Source of the DNA: CAIYRG01 sp964494505 | GTDB taxonomy: Bacteria; Pseudomonadota; Alphaproteobacteria; Micropepsales; Micropepsaceae | Direction of reading: 5' to 3' | Assembly (NCBI GenBank): GCA_964494505.1 | Contig: CAZBRO010000006.1 | Span: 1-64,000, forward strand | DNA: 64,000 bases | Shown here: in pieces, positions 24,786 to 32,825 of the stretch | Layout of the letters: every line of letters begins with the position of its first letter | Position numbering within the stretch: position 1 is the stretch's first letter | Made by a program: the position numbers and the translations under genes | Notes under the pieces: model-generated | The model's input: only the letters and a program-made list of their open reading frames with translations | Databases searched by the model: none | Told to the model about the DNA's origin: nothing

Positions 24786-27700
24786 CTACCATACCTTGGT
24801 TACGATAAAGGTCACAACGCGCCCATCGATGCCGAGGGATGAGCCTGCGGTTGTTGAGAAATAGGCATGGGCCTGCGCACCGCCACCCGGCGGGTTGATT
24901 TGATACGCAAACGGCGCCTGCTTGTTCAGGAAGTTGGTTACATTCAGCTGAAATCCAACATTCTGCAGATACTCGTTTGAGGGCGCTATGCCAGTCTTGT
25001 AACCGATGGAAAGGTCAAACGTATAAAGACCGGGAACGTAGTTGGTCAGTGTCGAATATTGCGTTGTGTATTTGGCGAACTGGGGCAGACCGCTGGCGTT
25101 GCAGGGGGTATTGCCGATCAGGAAGCAGGCGGGCGGAAGCGCCGCCACGTTGGAATTGAAGTGCGGCAGGAAGTTCATGAATCCGGTGACGCTCCAGCCC
25201 GCATCGTCCGACCAGCCCAGCCGCGCCCGGTATTTCAGGCGCCCTCCGACATCCAATGCGGAAGAACCCGGTCCCTGAGGCGTATTGTAAAGGCTGTTTA
25301 CTGGAATGCCGGGCGTGGCGAGCGTCTTATTGTCGATGACATAGGTGCCGGTGATTCCGGTATTCCATGCGCCCCAATCTCCCATGTCCCAGTCATAGCT
25401 GCCGACAAAATCGATGCCGTTGACGGACTGCCAGCCGATATTGCGGTTTCCGGTGTCGGCGATGAACTTGATGCTGGGCGCGATCGACTGCTGCAGCGTG
25501 GATTTGAGGCCCGACAACAGAGTGGCGACATCGGCCGCGAAGTTCGGATCGTTTGCTGCGGTGAGAAAGCCTTGTGTATACGAAGGATTATCCAATTGGG
25601 TGGTCTGCAGACCCGGCAAGCCGAAATAGCCGTTGATAACGTTACGCATCTTGATGAACCAATAGGTCGCCTGGAGGTTGACGCCTTTGAACGGGCCCGT
25701 TGACGGTGCGAAATCGATGCCTGCGCTCAAATTCTGTGCTGTCTCAGGTGCCAGCTTGTAGCCCGCAGGCCGGATGTCGGGATTGAACCCCGACTGTAAG
25801 CCTCCTAGAAACTGAAGGTCCGCCGTGCAGTTCGGGTCAATTAGAGCCGCGATGGAGCCGGCTACCGCCGGAACGCCAACCACTGGGCAAGTCATGATCG
25901 TATTGCTGGTTGCACCGGCAGGCTGATTGACGGCACTTGGTCCGCTCGTATTGGCTTCCTGGAAGGATGCTGCGCGGAACGCCGTGCCCCAGCTTCCCTT
26001 CAGCGTCAGCCCATAGCCGACGTCCCAATCGATCGCGACTTTCGGATTGGTGGTTGGCCCGACGTCGCTATATCGATCGTAGCGGACGGATGTCTCGACC
26101 TCCAGCCGATCGACGAGGGGCAGTTTGAAATCCCCGCCCAGGACTGGAATGTTGAGCTGAGCAAACGCGGAATAGATGCTTTTGCGTCCGGCTGCACTGG
26201 TGTGGTTGACAACCGTGGCGTTGTTGGCGTTCGAAGACAGCGCATCGCTCAGAAACGAATAGTGAGTCAGAATAGCGCCCACGGCGGCCCTTACTGTGCC
26301 GCCCGGTAAATCGTAAACCGGCCCGTCGGCGGTCGTGCCATATTCGTTGATGATGATGTCTTCATTGTTGATCGAATAGCCGCTGACGTAACCAAGCGTC
26401 GCCGGGTCGTTGCAGGTAAATGCGGTCGGATCGCAGAAGAGATTGAGATAAGGAACGTTCGCGGGCTTTGTGAAGCTCGAGATGATGAAAGGCGTCGCCG
26501 AATTTGCGGGGATAGCGGCGATCGTCCATCCCAGCGCTGCGCTGACCATGTTCACATTGACCGAGCCGGTCGTGCTGTCCATGTTGTGGACTTTGCTTAC
26601 GGCCGCGTAGGCCTTTCCCGTCCAGTCTCCGGGAAGCATGAAGTTGAAGCCGAAGTCGTAGCGGCTGTCGATTTCGTTGGCGGAGACCCGTTGGGGCGAG
26701 GGCAATTCGAGATTCATGTCGTAGTTGACGCGAATACCCGAGGGAGCGCCTTTGGGGAAATAGGGGTTCACCGTCGGTATCGTGACGATGAAGGAATTGT
26801 TAGAGGACTGTGAATGCATCAAGGACTGGCGATTGGAAATCCAGCCATCGGCAAAGAATGAAACTTCGCTCGTGATCCGCTGGTCGAACGTCATCGTCGC
26901 GGCATTGCGCTGCTGATCGGGCTCGGCCCAGCCATCGCCGAACAGATTGACGGGATTGTTGGCCCCGGGATGGGTCAGGAGCGTGGCCCAGGTCAGGCCG
27001 ACTCCGTTCTGTCCGGTTGGAACGGAAAAGCAGTTGGCGCAGGTCTGCCCAAGATTTGCGGCGAAACCGGCGGGGGCTCCTGCCAACGCTGTCGGCGCAC
27101 CTGTGGTGACCACGCCAGGCCGGGAATTGATCAGATTGCGCCTGTCGTCGAGGCCCTGCGCTGCAAAGAAATCCTGCGTGAAGAAGGGCCGAACGGTGCC
27201 GTTTGTATGCTCCTGCTTGTACCATTCATAACTGACGGTGATATCGCCTCCGTCCCACGTACGTCCGTAGAGCTGAGTGAGCGTGTAGAGAGGATGGCCG
27301 ATATCGGTGGAAGCGCTATATTGAGCCTGACTGATGGCGCCGTCATAGCCGCGCTTGAGGATGACGTTGATCACCCCTACGATGGCGTCCGACCCGTATG
27401 TGGCCGAGGCGCCATCTGCAAGGATGTCGAGCCGCTCGAGCGCAAGCTGCGGGATGATCGAAGGATCTGTCTGACACCCTCCTCGGCCTTGATTGGGAAA
27501 TCTGAGACCGTCGACAAGCAGCAACTGGCGCGAGCCATGCGTGCTGAGGTTGCGTAGATTGACATTTTGGGCGCGTGCGATGTATCCGCCGCCCGCAATC
27601 ACGTCATTTTGGGGAATTTGATAGACAGCCGGGACGTTCTTAAACAGGTCGGCAATCGTAAGAGCGCCGGTCTCCTTGAAGTCTCCGTCGCGAAATGTCG

Positions 27701-28064
27701 TGACCGGCACACCGACGGCCGCGGCGCCGTGAATGAGCGACCCTGTCACGAGCACCTGTTCGGGCACGGCGGCCGGAACGGCCTGTGCCACCTGTGCTGC
27801 CGTCGCTTGGGCGGTTTGTACTGGCGCGGATTGGTTCGATTGCGGCAGAACTGGTGCAGTCGATGCGGCTTGTGCAGTTTTCACGAGCACCGGTTGTCCG
27901 GTGCTGGATGTGGCATCGGTAACCGGGGCGGCTTGTCCAATTTGCCCAGTTGAGGCGCTCTGCCCATGGGCTTCGAGCGCGCCAAGCAAACTGATGAGCG
28001 ATGCTGAACTCAATAAGATGGCGTATTTGCTGATACCGGCGGCACGTGTCGTCGGGAAGCGCAT
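24786..28064 (-). CDS. TonB-dependent outer-membrane receptor
   Basis: A 1,092-residue receptor. The signal peptide is followed by an unusual 90-residue Gln/Ala/Thr/Pro-rich linker. The plug domain follows (about 105-230: EQVLVTGSLI, VNLRNLSTHGSRQLLLVDGLRF, LERLDILADGASATYGSDAIVGVINVILKR). Then comes a large beta-barrel, ending in the aromatic terminus VVTFIVTKVW. This architecture is the oligotroph-type receptor for organic substrates rather than a siderophore-only type. The start at 28064 has GAGGGGG upstream. Its place opposite the amidohydrolase suggests it imports that enzyme's substrate. Confidence 0.92.
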   Translation of the reverse strand: MRFPTTRAAGISKYAILLSSASLISLLGALEAHGQSASTGQIGQAAPVTDATSSTGQPVLVKTAQAASTAPVLPQSNQSAPVQTAQATAAQVAQAVPAAVPEQVLVTGSLIHGAAAVGVPVTTFRDGDFKETGALTIADLFKNVPAVYQIPQNDVIAGGGYIARAQNVNLRNLSTHGSRQLLLVDGLRFPNQGRGGCQTDPSIIPQLALERLDILADGASATYGSDAIVGVINVILKRGYDGAISQAQYSASTDIGHPLYTLTQLYGRTWDGGDITVSYEWYKQEHTNGTVRPFFTQDFFAAQGLDDRRNLINSRPGVVTTGAPTALAGAPAGFAANLGQTCANCFSVPTGQNGVGLTWATLLTHPGANNPVNLFGDGWAEPDQQRNAATMTFDQRITSEVSFFADGWISNRQSLMHSQSSNNSFIVTIPTVNPYFPKGAPSGIRVNYDMNLELPSPQRVSANEIDSRYDFGFNFMLPGDWTGKAYAAVSKVHNMDSTTGSVNVNMVSAALGWTIAAIPANSATPFIISSFTKPANVPYLNLFCDPTAFTCNDPATLGYVSGYSINNEDIIINEYGTTADGPVYDLPGGTVRAAVGAILTHYSFLSDALSSNANNATVVNHTSAAGRKSIYSAFAQLNIPVLGGDFKLPLVDRLEVETSVRYDRYSDVGPTTNPKVAIDWDVGYGLTLKGSWGTAFRAASFQEANTSGPSAVNQPAGATSNTIMTCPVVGVPAVAGSIAALIDPNCTADLQFLGGLQSGFNPDIRPAGYKLAPETAQNLSAGIDFAPSTGPFKGVNLQATYWFIKMRNVINGYFGLPGLQTTQLDNPSYTQGFLTAANDPNFAADVATLLSGLKSTLQQSIAPSIKFIADTGNRNIGWQSVNGIDFVGSYDWDMGDWGAWNTGITGTYVIDNKTLATPGIPVNSLYNTPQGPGSSALDVGGRLKYRARLGWSDDAGWSVTGFMNFLPHFNSNVAALPPACFLIGNTPCNASGLPQFAKYTTQYSTLTNYVPGLYTFDLSIGYKTGIAPSNEYLQNVGFQLNVTNFLNKQAPFAYQINPPGGGAQAHAYFSTTAGSSLGIDGRVVTFIVTKVW

Positions 28065-28959
28065 CGTAAACAATCCCCCTCTCACGGAGACCGATGAAAG
28101 GCCCCCGCTCCAAAATCCTCCTCAGTGAAATGACCGCCAAACCTGGCGTTGCTCCCGATGGTTTACGATGTCGAAAGGCTGGTGTGCGCGCAAATCCGTG
28201 CCACGGAGGTGCCCTGTACGCCCCTTTCGCTCGCTGCTGCTGCCGCCGTCTTTCGAGAAGAAACGTCGCAGCGTCGGAAATCCTCGCCAGTCGTTTCTTC
28301 CTGCCCCGCGGAAGACACGATAACCTAACTATCAGGTAAGGTCGTTCATATGCGCCAATTGACGTAGCAACGAATGTGCATACGGCCTAAATCCAAAGCA
28401 CGCCTGAGCTCAGGCGCCTATCGTATGCCTAATATCTCCAACTGTGCCGCAAAAAGTGGCAGATATGCATACAGTTGTGCATTCTATAATAAGTGATATC
28501 GTATGCAATGTGCGCTCCGGTACTGAGGCCATGAATGGCTGGGCGCAGGTTCGGTTTGCGGACATGCAATCGCACGAGAGCCGTTGCTCCGGCCCAGCGG
28601 CGGAAAGCCGCCGCCCTTCCCGTTTTGTGCCTTTTGGCTTTGATGACGATCAGCATCTCTGCTTTGCCTGTTTCACCTGATCGCACTTCAAAGGAATGCG
28701 CCGGCAGGGTAACACCGGGACGGACGTCTATCACCCAGGTTTGCCGCTTCCGAAAGACTCGGTGGGTATATTCCGACCCTATCGCCGTTGATGCGATGCC
28801 CATAAACACAAAAGCCAAGAGACTTCCGGCTCATGTGAGCCTGCTACTCGTTCAAATCAGCCGCACAGCCTTGTCAGAGAGAGAGGGGCAGGATGCCGAA
28901 GCACGCAAATGCGCGACCCGCTTGTTTGTTGTGTTCTGGAATCAGTGGGAAGCAATCGG
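28065..28959. other. Long spacer between TonB receptor and DUF2066 gene
   Basis: About 900 nt without a supportable gene; the small open frames here have no ribosome binding site, no family resemblance and atypical composition. It contains an AT-rich patch (about 28415-28510) with several GTATGCA/ATGCAT words, described separately. It must hold the leftward promoter of the receptor operon and the rightward promoter of the DUF2066 gene. Confidence 0.5.
28419..28508. promoter_or_regulatory. Cluster of GTATGCA words, including a 10-nt direct repeat
   Basis: TATCGTATGC occurs at 28419-28428 and again at 28497-28506. Between them lies the palindrome TATGCATA (28464-28471) and a TGTGCATTC. These echo the elements upstream of the GntR and ABC genes. 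The patch is about 400 nt from the TonB receptor start, which is far for a classical operator, so its role is uncertain. Confidence 0.35.
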
Positions 28960-29670
28960 ATGCGCCGTCTCCTTATACCGGCCTTGTTGGCGAGCTTGAG
29001 TTTTGCCTCCACGGCGCACGGAACCTCCGCGCCCCCCACTCCAGCCTTCGACCTATTCACCGTCAGTGGCATTAGGGTCGATGCGACCGCCCAATCTCCC
29101 AGGGCGGCACGTGACCTCGCGATGACGCAGGGGAGGCCGCTGGCTTGGAGCAAATTATTACAACGCTTAACTGTCCAGGGATTGGCAGGGACTCAGCCGC
29201 CGATCACCGACAATCGCCTCTTAGGCATCATACTCAGCGTCGAAGTCAGTAACGAACGACATAACACGACGCGCTACGTCGCCGATGTCACATTCCATTT
29301 CAATCCAAATGCGGTGCGCCAACTGATGCGCGCGTCCAGTGTTGCCACTGCCGACGTCCGATCGGAACCGGTGCTCGTGATTCCCGCCATTGCCGGTGAA
29401 ACCGGCGATCGGGGACCATCCATCGACCTTCCGAGAATCGAGAAGGAGAACGAGCCCGTCTTCGTCGACGACTTCCCCGCTCGCCTCACCGCAAATGTCC
29501 AGTTCGATACGATGAAGGATTGGGCAACGCTTCGTGCCCGATTGGGCGCTGTCAAGACAGTGTCTGACGTGGCTGTCGTGGGTTTCTCGCTGCACGAGGC
29601 GCAAATCGATATCACCTATTCAGGCCAGTTGGAGCCGCTCCAAGCCGCGTTGGCGGACTACATGCGCTGA
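28960..29670 (+). CDS. DUF2066-domain exported protein
   Basis: 236 residues with a signal peptide (LLIPALLASLSFASTAHG). The mature N-terminal half carries the DUF2066 pattern: FTVSGIRVDATAQSPRAARDLAMTQGRPLAWSKLLQRL and later RYVADVTFHFNPNAVRQLMR. A C-terminal VQFDTMKDWATLRARLGAVKTVSDVAV segment is also found in this group. The function of DUF2066 is not known. The start at 28960 has GGAAG upstream. The MlaC-like gene begins 166 nt downstream, so a shared envelope role is only a suggestion. Confidence 0.72.
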   Translation: MRRLLIPALLASLSFASTAHGTSAPPTPAFDLFTVSGIRVDATAQSPRAARDLAMTQGRPLAWSKLLQRLTVQGLAGTQPPITDNRLLGIILSVEVSNERHNTTRYVADVTFHFNPNAVRQLMRASSVATADVRSEPVLVIPAIAGETGDRGPSIDLPRIEKENEPVFVDDFPARLTANVQFDTMKDWATLRARLGAVKTVSDVAVVGFSLHEAQIDITYSGQLEPLQAALADYMR

Positions 29671-29836
29671 TGCCGCATGCGGTCGTGAAAGCGGCAAGAG
29701 TAGACGGAGGTTGCAGCCGTCAGCGCCATGTCACCGTTGCGCGGATGTAACGCGCGAGAGATTCATCGAAAGCGACGGAATGATCGAAGGAAGCGTTTCC
29801 TTGCCGATGTTCGGCCACGACTTAGGGAAAAATCAA

Positions 29837-30460
29837 ATGTTTAAGAGATCATCGGCGCTATGCGCCGTCGCCTCGGTGTGCACGATGTTCACAGTACCAA
29901 CACAGGCAACACCCGAAACGGAAGCATTCATTCAACAGAATTTCGACAAGGGCTACATGATCCTGAATGATACCTCGTTGTCTCACAAGGAGCAGCGTAT
30001 GGAGCTTCGGGGACTGCTCATGGAGCTTACCGCCAGCCGGCGCATCGCGGTATTCACGCTCGGCTCGTACGCGGCTGGCGCTGGGCCCGCCGAATTGGAC
30101 GCATTCAGCGATGCCTTCGCAAATTACATCGCTGCCGTCTCCGAAAAGGAATTGAACCGTTCTGAGAACCAAACGCTTAAAGTCACCGGTTCGACGGATC
30201 GTGTCGCCGACGATTCGCTGGTGCGGGCCGAACTCCTGACGGCGAACCGGCCGAATGAGCCGTCGGTCAAGGTGGCGTTCCGCGTGCGGACCGCTGAAAC
30301 TGGCGCTCCCACCATAACGGATATCCAGATTGAGGGCGTTTCGCTTGCAATAACAGAACGCGATGAATTCACCGCCTACCTTCAGCAGCACGAGGGTAAC
30401 ATCGCGGAGTTGAGCAAGCGCCTTAAAGCGATGGCGGATATGCTGGTTGAAAAGCAGTGA
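29837..30460 (+). CDS. MlaC/Ttg2D-like phospholipid-binding protein
   Basis: A 207-residue periplasmic protein with a signal peptide ending near TQATPE. The body follows the MlaC pattern: TEAFIQQNFDKGYMILNDTSLSHKEQRMELRGLLMEL, then FTLGSYAAGAGPAELDAFSDAFANYIAAV, then strands around KVAFRVRT and the final ITERDEFTAYLQQHEGNIAELSKRL. In the Mla system this protein ferries phospholipids between the outer-membrane MlaA complex and the inner-membrane MlaFEDB ABC transporter. No mlaD/E/F is in the window, so it is an orphan copy. It resembles the half-length protein at 11704-12000. Confidence 0.75.
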   Translation: MFKRSSALCAVASVCTMFTVPTQATPETEAFIQQNFDKGYMILNDTSLSHKEQRMELRGLLMELTASRRIAVFTLGSYAAGAGPAELDAFSDAFANYIAAVSEKELNRSENQTLKVTGSTDRVADDSLVRAELLTANRPNEPSVKVAFRVRTAETGAPTITDIQIEGVSLAITERDEFTAYLQQHEGNIAELSKRLKAMADMLVEKQ

Positions 30461-30633
30461 ATTCTCTTCGGGCGTTAGCTTGGGCCGCAGCTTCGCCCCT
30501 CAGCAGAACGACCAAAGCAGATGAGTAGATTCCGAACCTATTTTTCTGCGCCACCGGCCTTTATCGACAGCGCAGACATTCTCACGGAGGGCACAAATCA
30601 TCGTATTGCGCCCCGTACCTCAAGGAGAAACCA

Positions 30634-31014
30634 ATGCGCTCAGCAATAATCTTTGCAGCCGTCGCGACCCTGACCATGGGGTCCGCATTCGCTCAGTCCG
30701 CGAACCAGCCCACAACTGCGGATCAGGGTCAAACGGCACTCCCGCGGATCGACCTCACTCTGCCGCCCGACAATCCGGCCATCAAGACGACGAAGGGCAA
30801 CAATCCGGGGGCTCCCGCCGCCGGCGCAAATAGCTTCACGGAAGCCCAAGCCAGATCCCACATCGAGGCCAAGGGTTACACCAATGTCTCCGCTCTGAAG
30901 AAGGACGATAGAGGCATTTGGAACGGTACAGCCATCAAGAACGGCCAAGCGGACAAGAACGGCCCGCCGGTCAGCGTCAGCCTCGATTATCAAGGCAACG
31001 TCGTCGCCAATTGA
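30634..31014 (+). CDS. Small secreted PepSY-like protein
   Basis: 126 residues: signal peptide (FAAVATLTMGSAFAQ), a disordered Pro/Asn-rich linker, then a compact domain SFTEAQARSHIEAKGYTNVSALKKDDRGIWNG and VSVSLDYQGNVV, which looks like a single PepSY/YpeB-type repeat. Such proteins are thought to bind or inhibit proteases in the periplasm, but no partner is evident. A good AAGGAG stands before the ATG. The next gene, a stress protein, starts 40 nt downstream, so they are likely co-transcribed. Confidence 0.7.
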   Translation: MRSAIIFAAVATLTMGSAFAQSANQPTTADQGQTALPRIDLTLPPDNPAIKTTKGNNPGAPAAGANSFTEAQARSHIEAKGYTNVSALKKDDRGIWNGTAIKNGQADKNGPPVSVSLDYQGNVVAN

Positions 31015-31054
31015 TCGTTCCGCAAGAACTCTGGCTCTCCAAAGGACAACTCCG

Positions 31055-31690
31055 ATGAAAGTGACAATCACGCGTCTTTACGACGACTACGACACCGCCA
31101 GGAGCGCGGTAATGAACGTCGAAGCGGCCGGTCTTCCGGGGGAGGACATCAGCCTGATCGCGAGCAACGCGTCCAACTGGTATGACGGCAAGCCCAAAAA
31201 GACCAAGCACGACCGCGACGGCAACGGCGTGGACGATCGCGTCGAAGGTGCGGAAATGGGCGCGGGTATTGGCGCTGTCCTTGCCGGTGGCGCCGGACTG
31301 CTTGCGGGCCTCGGCGTCATGGCTATTCCCGGATTGGGCCCGGTTATCGCGGCCGGCTGGCTGGTTTCGGCAGGGCTTGGCGCGGTCGCCGGCGCGGCTG
31401 CGGGCGGCATTGTCGGTGCGTTGACGCAGGCTGGCGTGTCCGAAGAGGAAGCTGCAGTTTATGTCGAAGGCGTTCGCCGTGGCGGAACGCTGTTGAGCGC
31501 GCGCGTACCTGCAGAGGACCGTGCCAGGTATGAAGCGATCCTCGATCGTGCCGCCGTCGATATCTACGACCGTCGCGAAGCGTATCGCAAAGCAGGCTGG
31601 AGCGGCTACGACCCCGCAGCCAAGCCCCTCACCGCCGAACAAATACGCGGGGACCGGGGAGCCAAGATGGGCACGGAGCGGTTGCCATAG
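31055..31690 (+). CDS. General-stress-protein 17M-like membrane protein
   Basis: 211 residues. The N-terminal domain (VTITRLYDDYDTARSAVMNVEAAGLPGEDISLIASN) is of the general stress protein 17M/YflT type. A Gly/Ala-rich double membrane hairpin follows (about 70-125: GAGIGAVLAGGAGLLAGLGVMAIPGLGPVIAAG). The soluble C-terminal part (GVSEEEAAVYVEGVRRGGTLLSARVPAEDRARYEAIL) is typical of the same group. These proteins are induced by envelope, desiccation or salt stress in many bacteria; here that is inferred. It sits in a run of small envelope genes. Confidence 0.78.
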   Translation: MKVTITRLYDDYDTARSAVMNVEAAGLPGEDISLIASNASNWYDGKPKKTKHDRDGNGVDDRVEGAEMGAGIGAVLAGGAGLLAGLGVMAIPGLGPVIAAGWLVSAGLGAVAGAAAGGIVGALTQAGVSEEEAAVYVEGVRRGGTLLSARVPAEDRARYEAILDRAAVDIYDRREAYRKAGWSGYDPAAKPLTAEQIRGDRGAKMGTERLP

Positions 31691-31806
31691 CCAGACAGGC
31701 GGTCCACGCGGGCTGTCTGGTCAATTTTGTACGGCGGTTCCCGCCGGGATCGACCGACGTGTTTGTCGCGAGCGGGTCATGGCCCGTGACCCAAGAGGTG
31801 AGCACA

Positions 31807-31878
31807 ATGAACAACATTTTCTACATTGTCGGCGTGGTTGTTGTCGTCGGGTTTGTGCTCAGCTACGTGCTGCACTGA
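31807..31878 (+). CDS. 23-residue single-helix membrane peptide
   Basis: The frame MNNIFYIVGVVVVVGFVLSYVLH is almost entirely one transmembrane helix. GAGGTG stands about 7 nt before the ATG. Tiny proteins of this form ('...ILYIVGVVVVVLAVLSF') occur widely in alphaproteobacteria. They have no established role. It lies in the stress/envelope cluster, 116 nt after the 17M-like gene. Confidence 0.6.
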   Translation: MNNIFYIVGVVVVVGFVLSYVLH

Positions 31879-31987
31879 CCGTGGTTGCAATCGCAACCCA
31901 GGACCCCAACGAACACAGAAATATGCAATGGACTGCATGGGGTCGGGCAGTCGAAGCCTATAGCCGGCCATCCAATAGGAGAATCAA

Positions 31988-32248
31988 ATGTCGAGCCACG
32001 ATGAACATGTGAAAATACTGGACAAGAAAATTACGGCACTCAGCGATGCTCTGGCTCATTTGGGGAAGGGCACAGACCTCAAGGAGTTGCTGAGAATCAT
32101 CCGATTCCCGGGCTATACCACCCCTGCTGAGTTGGCTTTCTCGGTCGCAATAATCGACTCAATGCACACTCAGGCAAGCGCGCTCGGCGAGATGAACACC
32201 CGGCTCTTGGCCGCGGCCAAGCTTGTTCCGACCAAACAACTCGCGTAA
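31988..32248 (+). CDS. Small conserved-looking protein of unknown function
   Basis: 86 residues, no signal peptide or TM helix, mostly helical (ILDKKITALSDALAHLGKG, then a hydrophobic segment PAELAFSVAIIDSMHTQASALGEMNTRLLAAAK). A clear AGGAG is present 6 nt before the ATG, and a strong rho-independent terminator follows, so it is a real transcription unit end. I do not recognise the family. Confidence 0.6.
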   Translation: MSSHDEHVKILDKKITALSDALAHLGKGTDLKELLRIIRFPGYTTPAELAFSVAIIDSMHTQASALGEMNTRLLAAAKLVPTKQLA

Positions 32249-32276
32249 CTCAAGAGTTCAATCGCAATAGTGGATG

Positions 32277-32319
32277 GAAAGTCCGGTTGCCTCTTTCGCG
32301 GCTGCCGGACTTTCTTCTT
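32277..32319 (+). terminator. Rho-independent terminator of the small envelope/stress cluster
   Basis: GAAAGTCCGG (32277-32286) and CCGGACTTTC (32305-32314) form a perfect 10-bp stem around an 18-nt loop that can pair further (TTGCC/GGCTG side). TTCTT follows. It stands 28 nt after the preceding stop codon. Confidence 0.85.
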
Positions 32320-32334
32320 AAAAGATCCGGGATC

Positions 32335-32520
32335 ATGAAAGCATTGCTCAATAACTTTTGGAACTTGCCTGCGAAACTTTTAGGGCTGGCCGTGGCGTGC
32401 TTTCGGCGCGCTCGTCCGAAGTTCCATCAGGGTTGCGGCGGGCAATGGGACGACCAAGCACGCTGGGGTCCGATGTACGAGCGCTGCAAAAAGTGCGGCA
32501 GCGAGCGTCGCCGTACATAG
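32335..32520 (+). CDS. Possible small zinc-ribbon-like protein
   Basis: 61 residues from the ATG at 32335; a longer frame to 32287 runs through the terminator and is unlikely. A hydrophobic, basic N-terminus (LLNNFWNLPAKLLGLAVACFRR) is followed by CGGQWDDQARWGPMYERCKKCGSERRR, whose spaced cysteines could bind a metal. There is no strong ribosome binding site and no family I know. Confidence 0.35.
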   Translation: MKALLNNFWNLPAKLLGLAVACFRRARPKFHQGCGGQWDDQARWGPMYERCKKCGSERRRT

Positions 32521-32825
32521 TTTCGAGCACCATGAAACGAATTCCTCGATGGAAGCAGCGGGGCGTCATGGCTATTGCAGGTCACATGTGCGATGATGCG
32601 CGATGACGGCGTTGCTACGTGCTGCTTTTCAATGCACTGCCATTGATAAGACCTACAATGCCGTGCCGCTGAAGGCGCAGACCGCGCATTTCCTGCACAA
32701 TCGCAAAGACTGTGCGGATAGCCGCAAAGAGTGGTCCCACAGCTGATCCCTTTCCGGGTCCTGTGCCTGTCGTCGTTTGCTCCCACGCGTCTTGGCGCGT
32801 GCTCATGCCGGCCGGAAAGGCGCTC
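32521..32825. other. Spacer upstream of the cyclic glucan synthase
   Basis: About 300 nt without a credible gene. It should contain the ndvB promoter, but no clear -35/-10 pair or operator repeat is visible. Confidence 0.4.

Noticed and set aside
28429..28999. Several 70-150-codon frames in the spacer beyond the TonB receptor
   Set aside because: They overlap each other on both strands, have no start signals and resemble nothing known.
29690..31054. General-stress (EcfG-type) promoters GGAAC-n16/17-CGTT before the stress genes
   Set aside because: I looked for this pattern upstream of the small envelope genes and found no match with correct spacing.
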